Below are positions 50,247-58,659 of a stretch of 64,000 nt of DNA, one piece after another. The position numbers and the translations under genes were made by a program. The notes below the pieces were generated by a model. The model was not told where the DNA came from. It ran no database searches and worked only from the letters and a program-made list of their open reading frames with translations. This DNA comes from Streptomyces sp. P9-A4 (GTDB lineage Bacteria; Actinomycetota; Actinomycetes; Streptomycetales; Streptomycetaceae): contig NZ_JAZIFY010000001.1 of the NCBI RefSeq assembly GCF_036634195.1, positions 62,001 to 126,000 on the forward strand. The letters are read 5' to 3'. Position 1 is the stretch's first letter. Each line of letters opens with the position of its first letter.

Positions 50247-50618
50247 TCAGCAGCCCATGGACCAGGTGTGGGAATCGCCTCGGTCATTGGCGGCGCCGTC
50301 GTAGCCGACCTCCTGGCCCGGGGCGAGACAGATGGTCGTGCTGCCGCCCTGCCAGGCGCTCTCGTAGACCTTGACGTGGTCCTTGATGCCGGGGCCGGAG
50401 ATGCCGTGGTTGGCCCAGGAGGAGTCGGTGTCGGAGATCCAGCTCTCCCACCAGCCGTCGTCTCCGCTCCAGTTGGCGCGCTGGCCGCTGAAATTGGCGT
50501 CCTGCCAGACGCAGAACTCGCCGCTGGGGCAATCGGCCGCCCCCGCGGAGGTGGCGAGGGCGAGTCCGGCGGTCGTGGCGAGCAGTGCCGCGGCGGCGGT
50601 GGCGAGGAATCGCTTCAC
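50247..50618 (-). CDS. Peptidase-inhibitor family I36 (beta-gamma-crystallin-like) secreted protein
   Basis: A 123-residue protein with signal KRFLATAAAALLATTAGLAL and cleavage near SAGAADCPS. The mature part, CPSGEFCVWQDANFSGQRAN then WSGDDGWWESWISDTDSSWA, with later cysteines (TTICLAPGQEV and WSMGC), matches the I36 family, which may inhibit proteases such as thermolysin or simply be a stable beta-rich extracellular protein. GTG 50618 overlaps the lipoprotein stop by four bases (GTGA). Translation of the two is therefore coupled, pointing to a joint role at the cell surface. Confidence 0.85.
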   Translation of the reverse strand: MKRFLATAAAALLATTAGLALATSAGAADCPSGEFCVWQDANFSGQRANWSGDDGWWESWISDTDSSWANHGISGPGIKDHVKVYESAWQGGSTTICLAPGQEVGYDGAANDRGDSHTWSMGC

Positions 50619-51328
50619 GAGTGGCTGATGCCTTTCTGCGGGTGAGTGGGCGCGGGCAGTTCGACTGCCCGCAGCAGTGCGCGGTCGCGCAGCTGCCGGT
50701 AGGTGGTGAGCTCCTCGCGGTGCAGGGCGCGCACCGTGGTCAGCTCGGCGGCCTCCAGGCGGGCTCGGACGGCGCCCAGTCCGCTCTCGCGGTCGCAGCG
50801 GGTGGCGACGGCCGGGTCCGGCCGGTCGGGGCGCGGTCGCCCCGGTGGGGTGACGCACTGCGTCCAGCGGGCGAGTGCCGCGCGGTGGGCGGGGTCGTCG
50901 CGCATCCGGGCCTGGGCCTCGGCCCGGAGGTTGTCGACGGTGACCTGGGCCCGGAACCAGCGGCGCTGGTCGCCGTACAGCCGCTGGCGGGCGGCGGCGA
51001 GGCAACCGTCGGAGTGGGCGGTGACGGTGGCGCCGGTGGCGAGGGTCAGGGAGAGTTCCTGCGGGCCGGCGCCGAAGAGCGCCGCTTGCAGGGTCCTGTC
51101 CTCGTCCGGGGCGCGGGGCCGGGCCGTGAGGGCGAGGCCCCGTTCGTCGAGGCAATCGACGACGAGCCGATGCTCGGCCGCTTTGAGAAGGGCGTTCTGG
51201 GCCGCCGTGCCGGAGGGTACGGCGGGGGTGGCGGGGGTTCCGGGGGAGACCGTGGCGCAGCCGGACAGCAGGAGCGCGGCGGCTGCGGTCAGCAGGGCGT
51301 GGCGGGTGCGTGAGGTCACTCGGAGCAT
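50615..51328 (-). CDS. Putative lipoprotein of unknown function
   Basis: A 237-residue protein with a lipobox: TRHALLTAAAALLLSGCATV (cysteine about residue 22). The mature part is charged and helical, with LKAAEHRLVVDCLDERGLAL, SLTLATGATVTAHSDGCLAA and RCDRESGLGAVRARLEAAEL; three or four further cysteines could pair. AAGGGGGA precedes ATG 51328. No family is recognised. It overlaps the I36 gene by four bases, so both are made together. Confidence 0.78.
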   Translation of the reverse strand: MLRVTSRTRHALLTAAAALLLSGCATVSPGTPATPAVPSGTAAQNALLKAAEHRLVVDCLDERGLALTARPRAPDEDRTLQAALFGAGPQELSLTLATGATVTAHSDGCLAAARQRLYGDQRRWFRAQVTVDNLRAEAQARMRDDPAHRAALARWTQCVTPPGRPRPDRPDPAVATRCDRESGLGAVRARLEAAELTTVRALHREELTTYRQLRDRALLRAVELPAPTHPQKGISHS

Positions 51329-51763
51329 CGGGTCCCCCTTGGATCGTCCCTGGTCGGAGCGGCCGCACGAGGTTCGGATCGGCGGCTCGGGATGATCACT
51401 GCCCGAGGCGACCGCCACCATGCGGGACCTCACTCGAACGGGTCGAACGCGCCGGAGCGCGCGCCCCTCGGGCGCCGTACTCGTACCACCGGGCAGGGGT
51501 CACGCGAGCGGAGTGCCACGAGGAGCGAGCGGAGTGCCGTACACAGGGTCGGAGACTCCCTGGAAACGACTGAGCCCCGGTTGGACGGGGGATTCCAACC
51601 GGGGCCGATCGCCGTGACGCGGAGGGCGGTCACCTCTGGGGGGGACCTTGGGGACCGGGCCCCTTCGCAGTCACATAAGTAGGAACGACGAATGTTTCCC
51701 GAATGTTCCGAGCGTGCCCGCGTGGGCGGTGTGAGCCGCCTCACCCGATTTCGGCGGGTCTCG
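51329..51763. other. Gene-free region with a strong hairpin and repeats
   Basis: About 435 bases without a supported gene between the divergent-direction-free lipoprotein gene and the deacetylase. It includes the hairpin at 51574-51605, two direct copies of GAGCGGAGTGCC about 27 bases apart near 51497-51535, and GAATGTTTCCCGAATGTTCC near 51690. The rest is unremarkable GC-rich sequence. It should contain the lipoprotein promoter on the left side. Confidence 0.5.
51574..51605. terminator. Perfect 11-base inverted repeat, terminator or small-RNA stem
   Basis: GCCCCGGTTGG, ten-base loop ACGGGGGATT, then CCAACCGGGGC. No T-run follows on either strand. It could end the leftward deacetylase transcript (159 bases after its stop) or be the core of a small RNA. 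Confidence 0.6.
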
Positions 51764-52552
51764 TCAGTCCTTCTCGGGCCGGTAGACGGCGCCCGGCTCG
51801 GCCTTGCCGGGGGCGAGGAGCTCCGGCACCGTCACGAAGGTGAAGCCTCGCCGCTTGAGCTCGTCGATGATCGAGGGGACGGCCGGGACCGTACCGTCGT
51901 AGATGTCGTGCAGCAGGATGATGCCGTCGCCGTGCGCCTGCTCCAGCACGCGCTGCCGTATGAGGTTCGAGTCGGTGGTGGAGTAGTCCTTGGCGGTGAT
52001 GCTCCAGAGGATCTGCGCGAGTCCCAGTTCCCGGCTGACGTCGGACACGGTGTCGTCGGTGCGGCCCTGCGGAGGGCGCATGAGCGTGGGCTTGCGGCCG
52101 GTGATCTTCTCGACGGCGTCCTGGGTCCGGGACAGCTCGTCGCGGACCTGCGCCTCGTCGAGGTCGGTCAGGATCCGATGGGTCCAGGTGTGGTTGGCGA
52201 CCACGTGCCCCTCGTCGGCGATGCGCTTGACGACCTGGGGGTAGCGGTCGACGTGCTTGCTGCCGAGCAGGAAGAAGGTCGCGGGGACCTGCTTCTCCTT
52301 GAGGATGTCGAGGAGCCGGGGGGTGTCCTTGCCCGGACCCGCGTCGAAGGTCAGCGCGATGCACTTGACCTTCGCGCAGTCGACCCGGCGAGCCGGGGCC
52401 CCCGCCTTGTCATCGGCTCCGCCCTCGCCCCGGGCGTCCTTCGGGGTGACGGTCTCCATCCCGCAGCCGCCGAGCGTCAGCATCAGCGAGGCGGCGGCAA
52501 GCAGCGCGACGGCCGGTCCCCTTCGTCGGCCCAGCCTGGATCGGAACGTCAT
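51764..52552 (-). CDS. Polysaccharide deacetylase lipoprotein (NodB domain)
   Basis: A 262-residue lipoprotein: signal ends in LTLGGCGME (lipobox). The NodB domain carries motif 1 IALTFDAGPGKDT, motif 2 with metal histidines VVANHTWTHRIL, motif 3 MRPPQGRTDDT and motif 5 ILLHDIYDGTVPA. The aspartate of TFDD is replaced by A in TFDAGPG, as is common in the family. It removes acetyl groups from a wall or polysaccharide sugar. It stands alone with an AT-richer region upstream. Metal binding looks intact. Confidence 0.93.
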   Translation of the reverse strand: MTFRSRLGRRRGPAVALLAAASLMLTLGGCGMETVTPKDARGEGGADDKAGAPARRVDCAKVKCIALTFDAGPGKDTPRLLDILKEKQVPATFFLLGSKHVDRYPQVVKRIADEGHVVANHTWTHRILTDLDEAQVRDELSRTQDAVEKITGRKPTLMRPPQGRTDDTVSDVSRELGLAQILWSITAKDYSTTDSNLIRQRVLEQAHGDGIILLHDIYDGTVPAVPSIIDELKRRGFTFVTVPELLAPGKAEPGAVYRPEKD

Positions 52553-52745
52553 GAAACCTGCCTTCCCCGCGGTGTCTTCGGTACAGCCGAAAAAACCGCC
52601 TGGTCAGGGCGGCGAGAACGGCCGAACAGGCACTCTACATACGGTGTATACCGGGGGCGTCGGCGGGGGTCGCCGACCGCACACGGGCACATCTGAACCC
52701 CGGACGGCGCCCGTCCGCTCCGTCCGGGGAGTTCGGACCTTCCGC

Positions 52746-53114
52746 TCAGCGGGAGGCGAGCAGCAGTCGGGCCTCGGTCTCCTGGTCACCGGAGACGGAC
52801 TGCATGGACTGGATGTCGAAGCCTGCGGCGAGCACCTTCTCGACCTCGTCGACGGCGTGATAGCCACCGGTGAGTGTGGCGCCGACCAGGGCGGACAGAT
52901 GGGTGGGCCGCACCTCCTGGTGCCGGCCGGCGGCCGTGTCGAAGGTGGCCGTCCAGACGGTGGTGGCCGGTCCCGTGGCCATCTGCGGGCTCGGGTTCGT
53001 CATGTCCTCCAGCTGGTAGACACCGTCGAGGACGTCGAAGACGGCCTGGGCGTCCTCGCGGCAGCATTCGCTGAGCTGCACGCTGACGTCGGTGTCGATG
53101 TGCGTTTCGTACAC
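52746..53114 (-). CDS. Small cytoplasmic protein of unknown function
   Basis: A 122-residue protein containing THIDTDVSVQLSECCREDAQ, VFDVLDGVYQLEDMTNPSPQ and TGGYHAVDEVEKVLAAGFDI. It resembles streptomycete proteins of unknown role; I do not recognise a family. GAGGAG lies nine bases before GTG 53114 but touches the in-frame ATG at 53123 directly, so the GTG is the better start. It is leftward and follows no other gene closely. No signal or membrane span. Confidence 0.6.
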   Translation of the reverse strand: MYETHIDTDVSVQLSECCREDAQAVFDVLDGVYQLEDMTNPSPQMATGPATTVWTATFDTAAGRHQEVRPTHLSALVGATLTGGYHAVDEVEKVLAAGFDIQSMQSVSGDQETEARLLLASR

Positions 53115-53243
53115 GTCGCTCATCTCCTCGCGGCCCACCGGTCGCGCGGGGCGCCCCCGCGCCCGCCGTACCGGCCGCTCGTCGTGGCACGTGTCCAGCA
53201 TCCCTCTCGGCGCCCCGTCCCGCGAGGCCCGCCCCTCCCCGCG

Positions 53244-54791
53244 TCAGCGGCGCCCGGTGATCTCCTCGATCGTGTCGGCCTCGGCGGCCGGCTTGTCGGG
53301 GCGGTGGCGTACGACGCGGGCGAAGCGCAGGGTGACGCCGGCCGGGTAGCGCGTCGAGGCCTGGAGCCCGTCGTACGCAATCTCCACGACGAGTTCGGGC
53401 CGCACCCGTACGGTGAATCCGTCGTCCTCCACGGCGAGTTCACGTAGCCGTTCGGTCTGCCACCGCAGCATCTCGTCGGTGAGACCTTTGAAGGTCTTGC
53501 CGAGCATGACGAACCCGCCGTCGGCGGTGCGGGCTCCGAGGTGGAGATTGGAGAGGAGCCCCGTCCTGCGTCCGTGGCCCCGTTCGACGCCGAGGACGAC
53601 GAGATCCACGGTGTGGACCGGCTTCACCTTCAGCCAGGTGCGCCCCCTCCGGCCGGCGACGTACGGCGCGTCGAGGGCCTTCACGAGGACTCCTTCGTGC
53701 CCACGGGTCAAGGTGTCGGCGAAGAACCGCTCGGCGGCCTCGGTCTGCGCCGGTTCGGCGGGATCGGTCACGACGAGACGGCGGACCCGTTGGGAGGCGG
53801 GGAGCAGCCGGGCCAGCACGGCGTGCCGTTCCCGCCCCGGCCGGTCGATCAGGCCCTCGCCGTCGACCGCGAGGACGTCGAAGAAGACGGGTACGAGGGG
53901 CAGCGCGGCGCTGGCGCCGGTGACGTCGGAGCGGGAACCCACCCTGCCGGCGATGGACTGGAAGGAGACCGGGCGCCCCGTGTCCGGGTCGAGGGCGATC
54001 ACCTCACCGTCCAGGATGAACGCGTCCGCGCCCACGGCGCGAGCGGTCACGACCACCTCCGGGAGCCGGTCGGTGATGTCGTCGAGGGAGCGGGTGTGGA
54101 CGCGGACGTCGTCACCGCTCCGGTGGACCTGGATCCTGATGCCGTCGAGCTTCTCCTCCACGACGCAGGGGCCGAGCGCGGCGACCGCCTCGGTGACGGA
54201 CGCGGCGGTGTGCGCCAGCATGGGCTGCACCGGGTTGCCGACCCGCAGGGTGAACCGGTCGAGCGCGGTGGCCCCCTCGGCCAGGACGGCCTGGGCGACC
54301 GGGGGCAGCGACCCTTCGACCATGACGGCGCGCCGGAGTTCTGCCGCGGGCACGGCGGCCGCCCGCGCGACGCCCTCCAGGGCGACGGCGTCGAGGGCCC
54401 CTTGACGCACCTCGCCGGTCAGCAGTCGCAGCAGGAGGTCCTGCTCGTCACGGGTGGCGGCGACGAACAGACTGCGCACCAGCCGTGACCGCTGTGCCCG
54501 GGCGCCCGCTCCTGAGACCGCGGCGAGTTCCGCCATCACCCCGTCGACCTGCCGGAGCGTGAGCCCCGGCTGTTCGACGGCCGGGACGACCGGGGGCACG
54601 AGGTCCTTGAGGACGCTCCACCCGATTCCGATCCGCCCCTGCGGGAGGCGCCCCGAGAGGTAGGCGATGACCAGAGGGCTCTCCTCGGGCGCGGCCTCAG
54701 CGAACAGCTCGGCGAGCAGCGCGATCTTGCGTGAGCGCGCGGAGGTGGCGGCGACCTCCCGGGACACCTCCGCGAGACGGGCGAGCAGCAT
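53244..54791 (-). CDS. ATP-dependent DNA ligase (LigB type)
   Basis: A 515-residue ligase. An N-terminal DNA-binding domain (about 1-170, with LSGRLPQGRIGIGWSVLKDL) precedes the nucleotidyltransferase with catalytic lysine K214 in VEEKLDGIRIQVHR, then AFILDGEVIAL, FDVLAVDGEGL, HEGVLVKALDAPYV and TWLKVKPVHTVDLVVLGVER (motifs III-V). The OB domain ends with FARVVRHRPDKP. This fits LigB-type ligases, an accessory to NAD-dependent LigA in actinobacteria, with roles in repair. ATG 54791. It is alone, followed by the DUF6397 gene upstream by 90 bases. Confidence 0.95.
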   Translation of the reverse strand: MLLARLAEVSREVAATSARSRKIALLAELFAEAAPEESPLVIAYLSGRLPQGRIGIGWSVLKDLVPPVVPAVEQPGLTLRQVDGVMAELAAVSGAGARAQRSRLVRSLFVAATRDEQDLLLRLLTGEVRQGALDAVALEGVARAAAVPAAELRRAVMVEGSLPPVAQAVLAEGATALDRFTLRVGNPVQPMLAHTAASVTEAVAALGPCVVEEKLDGIRIQVHRSGDDVRVHTRSLDDITDRLPEVVVTARAVGADAFILDGEVIALDPDTGRPVSFQSIAGRVGSRSDVTGASAALPLVPVFFDVLAVDGEGLIDRPGRERHAVLARLLPASQRVRRLVVTDPAEPAQTEAAERFFADTLTRGHEGVLVKALDAPYVAGRRGRTWLKVKPVHTVDLVVLGVERGHGRRTGLLSNLHLGARTADGGFVMLGKTFKGLTDEMLRWQTERLRELAVEDDGFTVRVRPELVVEIAYDGLQASTRYPAGVTLRFARVVRHRPDKPAAEADTIEEITGRR

Positions 54792-54881
54792 GGACCCATC
54801 GTCCCCACACCCCGCCTCCGCCGCATGCCGACCCGCAGCATCGGCACCGTCGGCGCCGTCGTGCTCCGTCGCGTGGGAGCG

Positions 54882-56003
54882 TCAGGGCCAGGACACCGGG
54901 CGACGCCTCCTCCCTTCGGCACGTCGGGCGGCCCCCTCGGCCCTCCTGCGCCGGAGCCGGTCGAGCAGCCTGACTCGTGCCGCCGCCCGGCTGGGTGGCC
55001 GCTCGACCGCCAGCGGCCGCCCGTCCGACACCGCCTCCCCCACCTCGGACGGAGCCGCGGCCCCAGGCGGAGAGAAGGACGGCGGCGAAGCGGACGTCAA
55101 AGGCGTCAGCGTCCCCGGTGCTCCCGTCCCCTCCCTCACCCCGGCGCGTGCCCACCGCGCCGCCGAGACCCACGAGACTTCCGCGCCCGGCTCGCGGGGA
55201 GCACCCGGACCACCCGCTCCGCGCGATGGGACCACCTCACCGGGATACGGAGCCGGCCGGCCCTCGCGTGCCTCGTCCAGGGCCAGGGCCAGACTCAGCC
55301 GGTGCCAGAGGATCTCGTCCGGGTCGTCGGCCCGTGTGAGCCGATCGGCGACCTCCCGTGCCGCCGCCCGCACGGGCAGCCCCGGCGGCGGTGGTGGGCG
55401 CAGCAGGTAGAGGTGATTGCGTTCGTACGGATCGTCGACCACCTCGGCCACCTGGACCGGGTCGAGGAGGGAGGCGATGGCCGCCGCCCGCGCCCAAGGG
55501 TCGTCGGCGGCGCGGAGCTGCACCGCGAGCCTGCGGGCCCGCCAGTTCCTCGGCCGCCGGTCCTCGTGCGCGGCGAGACGCTCGCGGAGTTCCAGAGGGA
55601 GGCGGCCTGTGAGCAACGCCGGGCAGGTCAGGCCGAACTCGGCGACCTCCTCCGCCAGGTAGCTCCACACCACCGCCCGGTAGCGGTTCAGGGAGAAGCG
55701 GGCCGGGCTGAGGTGTCCGGTCCGGGCCAGCTTCGTGAAGCGCTCCGGAGTGATGTCCAGGAGCGCGGCGGCCTCCCCGGTGCCGACCGCCCGCACCCGT
55801 TCGCGGAGGCCGGAGGGGAAGTCCGGCGCGGCCCTGAGCCGGTCGAGCTCGCGCTGCTCGACCCTCGGCCGCCCGCCCTCTCCCACCGACGCCGCCCTGA
55901 CCAGGCCGAGCTGGACCGCGAGCTGGAACTCGTCACGCCTCAGTTCCAGCTCCAGCGCGGCCCGCCCCGGCGTCACCGTGTTCGTACCTTCGTCGACCGT
56001 CAT
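54882..56003 (-). CDS. DUF6397-type protein
   Basis: A 373-residue protein. An N-terminal part resembles a DNA-binding or helix-turn-helix region (ELELRRDEFQLAVQLGLVRA and TGEAAALLDITPERFTKLAR). A middle, CPALLTGRLPLELRERLAAH to EVVDDPYERNHLYLLRPP, is typical of DUF6397. The C-terminal 150 residues are Pro/Ala/Arg-rich and end in basic RLLDRLRRRRAEGAARRAEG. Function unknown; regulation or nucleoid binding is conceivable. It lies 90 bases from the ligase on the same strand and may be co-transcribed. Confidence 0.85.
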   Translation of the reverse strand: MTVDEGTNTVTPGRAALELELRRDEFQLAVQLGLVRAASVGEGGRPRVEQRELDRLRAAPDFPSGLRERVRAVGTGEAAALLDITPERFTKLARTGHLSPARFSLNRYRAVVWSYLAEEVAEFGLTCPALLTGRLPLELRERLAAHEDRRPRNWRARRLAVQLRAADDPWARAAAIASLLDPVQVAEVVDDPYERNHLYLLRPPPPPGLPVRAAAREVADRLTRADDPDEILWHRLSLALALDEAREGRPAPYPGEVVPSRGAGGPGAPREPGAEVSWVSAARWARAGVREGTGAPGTLTPLTSASPPSFSPPGAAAPSEVGEAVSDGRPLAVERPPSRAAARVRLLDRLRRRRAEGAARRAEGRRRRPVSWP

Positions 56004-56167
56004 CCTGTGGCCCTCCCCCGTACATCCGTGTTCTCTCCGTGGCGCGAATCCCTCGGACCCATCACCACGAAGGTAACTCAGAGTGACGACAGCTGCACGA
56101 CCTGTGGATAACCGTCTGTGGACAACGGTCGGACGACAGCTGTTTCAGGAGAAGTGCCCCGAGGGCG

Positions 56168-56581
56168 TCAGAGCAGGCCGCCGCCCGGCCCCCCGGGCTG
56201 CCGCGCCGCCACACCGAGGTGTTCGCCCACCCGGTTGACCAGCAGCGTCATCTCGTACGCCACCTGGCCGACGTCCGCCTCGGCCGCACTCAGGACGCAC
56301 AGGCAGCTGCCCTCGCCCGCCGCCGTGACGAAGAGCAGTGCCTCGTCGAACTCCACCATCGTCTGCCGCGCCCTGCCCGCCCGGAAGTGCCGGCCGGAGC
56401 CCCGGGCGAGGCTGTGCAGGCCCGAGGAGACGGCCGCCAGATGCTCGGCGTCCTCCCGTACGAGGCCGCTGCTCGCGCCCGTCACCAGGCCGTCGTTCGA
56501 CAGCACGAGCGCGTGTCGTATGTACCCGACGCGTTGGGTCAGGTCGTCGAGCAGCCAGTCAAGTCCCTTGTCCAGTGCCAT
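56168..56581 (-). CDS. Roadblock/LC7 domain protein
   Basis: A 137-residue protein with the roadblock fold: GLDWLLDDLTQRVGYIRHAL, VLSNDGLVTGASSGLVREDA, HLAAVSSGLHSLARGSGRHF and LFVTAAGEGSCLCVLSAAEA. It is nearly identical in plan to the conservon CvnB at 58225, so it is a paralogue that lost its operon. ATG 56581 is preceded by GGGGAGGA. It is divergent from the F420/PPOX gene. It may serve as an extra or exchange partner for the cvn GTPase complex; this is inference. Confidence 0.92.
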   Translation of the reverse strand: MALDKGLDWLLDDLTQRVGYIRHALVLSNDGLVTGASSGLVREDAEHLAAVSSGLHSLARGSGRHFRAGRARQTMVEFDEALLFVTAAGEGSCLCVLSAAEADVGQVAYEMTLLVNRVGEHLGVAARQPGGPGGGLL

Positions 56582-56732
56582 CAGTGGTCCTCCCCCTAGC
56601 CGTTGCGTCCCCTTCGGCCCGGATTCCCGTGGTCCCGGGCCGCCGTGGTCCGCCGTATCGCCGCAAGCCTTACGCACTGTCGTGAACGGGGCAAGCACTG
56701 CATCACGCTCGCGCGTGCCGCAGGATGGGGAC

Positions 56733-57158
56733 ATGACGAAGATGAGCGGCGATCAGTGGCGGGCCTTCGTGTCCGAGGGGACCCGGACGGGCAAGCTCGC
56801 GACCGTCCGCGACGACGGCAGCCCCCATGTCGTGCCGATCTGGTTCCTGCTCGACGGCGACGACATCGTGTTCAACACGGGCAAGGACACGGTGAAAGGC
56901 CGCAACCTCGCCCGCGACGGGCGGGCCTCGCTGTGCGTCGACGACGACACGCCGCCCTTCGCGTTCGTCTCGCTGCGCGGTCGTGCCGAACTCGACGAGG
57001 ACCCGGTCGCGTTGCGCCACTGGGCCGGCCGCATCGGCGCGCGCTACATGGGCGAGGACCGGGCGGACGAGTTCGGGGAGCGCAACGCGGTCCCGAGCGA
57101 ACTCCTCGTCCGCTTCCGCATCGAGAAGGTGACCGCCGAAAGCGGTGTCGCCGACTAG
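56733..57158 (+). CDS. PPOX-class F420-dependent oxidoreductase
   Basis: A 141-residue protein. Split beta-barrel features: TGKLATVRDDGSPHVVPIWF, LLDGDDIVFNTGKDTVKGRN and RASLCVDDDTPPFAFVSLRG. Such proteins bind F420 or FMN and reduce small molecules; the term F420-dependent is usual in actinobacteria. ATG 56733 with AGGA upstream. It is divergent from the roadblock gene and convergent with the conservon. The substrate is unknown. Confidence 0.9.
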   Translation: MTKMSGDQWRAFVSEGTRTGKLATVRDDGSPHVVPIWFLLDGDDIVFNTGKDTVKGRNLARDGRASLCVDDDTPPFAFVSLRGRAELDEDPVALRHWAGRIGARYMGEDRADEFGERNAVPSELLVRFRIEKVTAESGVAD

Positions 57159-57193
57159 GTACGGCTCCGGTCGGGTCCCGGTGTCCGTTCAGC

Positions 57194-57814
57194 TCACCGT
57201 GTCACCGTGTCCAGGAGTCGGGCCGTGTGCATGCGGCCCGCGTATTCGACCAGGCGGATGAGGACTTCCTTCCCCGAGTCCCGATCGCGTGCGTCGCACA
57301 GCACCACGGGTGTGCCCCGGTCCAGGTCGAGGGCGCGGGAGACGTCTGCCGCGCCGTACGTACGCGCGCCCGTGAAGCAGTTCACGGCGACCACGAAGGG
57401 GATCTTCCGGTGCTCGAAGTAGTCGACCGCCGGAAAGCAGTCCTCCAGGCGGCGGGTGTCCGCGAGGACGACGGCTCCGAGGGCGCCCTGTGACAGCTCG
57501 TCCCACAGGAACCAGAACCTGTCCTGTCCTGGCGTGCCGAACAGGTAGAGGGAGAGCCCCGAGCGGATGGTGATCCGGCCGAAGTCCATGGCGACGGTCG
57601 TGGTCGTCTTCTGGTCTACTCCCCCGGTGTCGTCGACCGACTCCCCCGCGCGGCTGAGCTGTTCCTCGGTGCGCAGGGGCCGGATCTCGCTCACGGCGCC
57701 GACCAGGGTGGTCTTGCCCACGCCGAATCCTCCGGCGACCAGGATCTTCAGGGCGAGGGCGGTGGTGTCCGCTCCCTCGTCCCCGCCGCTGTTCTCAGAG
57801 CGCTCGTAGGCCAT
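57194..57814 (-). CDS. cvnD: Conservon ATP/GTP-binding protein (CvnD)
   Basis: A 206-residue small G-like protein. P-loop is LVAGGFGVGKTTLVGAVSEI, then a switch area TTTTVAMDFGRI, and LFGTPGQDRFWFLWDELSQG (G3 DxxG replaced by TPGQ, as in this family) and FVVAVNCFTG (NxxD-like NCF). It belongs to the MglA-like GTPase family typical of conservons and is expected to sit at the membrane with CvnA-C. It is last of the four genes and overlaps cvnC by 20 bases. It should act as an output switch, mechanism not fully known. Confidence 0.94.
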   Translation of the reverse strand: MAYERSENSGGDEGADTTALALKILVAGGFGVGKTTLVGAVSEIRPLRTEEQLSRAGESVDDTGGVDQKTTTTVAMDFGRITIRSGLSLYLFGTPGQDRFWFLWDELSQGALGAVVLADTRRLEDCFPAVDYFEHRKIPFVVAVNCFTGARTYGAADVSRALDLDRGTPVVLCDARDRDSGKEVLIRLVEYAGRMHTARLLDTVTR

Positions 57815-58211
57815 CGATTACTTCCCTCAGGATTCTTTCGTCAGGGAGCTGTGCGGGTGGTACCGGTCGGCTGACGCGCACGAAGCCCGATTCGAGCAGG
57901 TCGCCGAGGAGGACCCGGACGACGCCGACGGGCAGGTCGGCGTCGGCGGAGAGTTCGGCGACCGACTGCGTCTCCGCCCGGCACAGGGCCAGCAGGGAGC
58001 GGTGCTCGGGGCCGAGGAGGGACTCCTCGGCCGGTCCGGGCGGATCGTCGTCCACGACGACGAGCGCGATGAGGTCGAACCGTACGTTGCTGGGACCCGG
58101 CTTGGTGCGTCCGCCGGTCATCGCGTACGGGCGTACGAGCGGTCCGGCCTCGGCGTCGTACCACTGACTGCCCGGCGTGGTCGGGCCGGCGCCGGCGCTG
58201 TCCTCGTTCAT
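57795..58211 (-). CDS. cvnC: Conservon DUF742 protein (CvnC)
   Basis: A 138-residue protein. DUF742 features: GPLVRPYAMTGGRTKPGPSN, FDLIALVVVDDDPPGPAEES, LLGPEHRSLLALCRAETQSV and LSADADLPVGVVRVLLGDLL, a winged-helix-like domain. It links the kinase-like CvnA and CvnB to the GTPase CvnD in conservons. It lies 13 bases after cvnB and overlaps cvnD. Confidence 0.95.
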   Translation of the reverse strand: MNEDSAGAGPTTPGSQWYDAEAGPLVRPYAMTGGRTKPGPSNVRFDLIALVVVDDDPPGPAEESLLGPEHRSLLALCRAETQSVAELSADADLPVGVVRVLLGDLLESGFVRVSRPVPPAQLPDERILREVIDGLRAL

Positions 58212-58224
58212 GGTTCTCTCCGGG

Positions 58225-58659
58225 TCAGCCGGCGGCCGGCGGGCTCACTGTGAGCCGCGGCGGGGTGTGGAGGTGCTCGCCGACGCGTTTGACGAGGCGG
58301 GCCATCTCGTAGGCGATGAGGCCGATGTCGGCGCTCACGGAGCTGAGGACGGCGAGGCAGGAACCGTCGCCCGCCGCCGCGACGAAGAGGAAGCCGTCGT
58401 CCATCTCGACCATGGTCTGCCGGACCCCGCCGGTGTGGAACTGCCGTCCGGCGCCCTTCGCGAGGCTGTGGAAACCGGAGGCGATGGCCGCGAGGTGCTC
58501 GGCGTCCTCGCGGCTGAGCCCGCTGGAGGCTCCGACGGCGAGGCCGTCGTTGGAGAGCACCACGGTGTGGCGGACCTCCCGGACCCGCATGACGAGGTCG
58601 TCGAGGAGCCAGTCGAGCTCGCCGGACCGGTGGTGGGAGATCCTCTCGTGGTCGATCAT
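58225..58659 (-). CDS. cvnB: Conservon roadblock/LC7 protein (CvnB)
   Basis: A 144-residue roadblock protein: GELDWLLDDLVMRVREVRHT, VVLSNDGLAVGASSGLSRED, AIASGFHSLAKGAGRQFHTG and LFVAAAGDGSCLAVLSSVSA. It should bind CvnD as a GTPase regulator and dock at CvnA. ATG overlaps the cvnA stop by four bases (ATGA), giving coupled expression. It is very like the orphan at 56168. Confidence 0.95.
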   Translation of the reverse strand: MIDHERISHHRSGELDWLLDDLVMRVREVRHTVVLSNDGLAVGASSGLSREDAEHLAAIASGFHSLAKGAGRQFHTGGVRQTMVEMDDGFLFVAAAGDGSCLAVLSSVSADIGLIAYEMARLVKRVGEHLHTPPRLTVSPPAAG

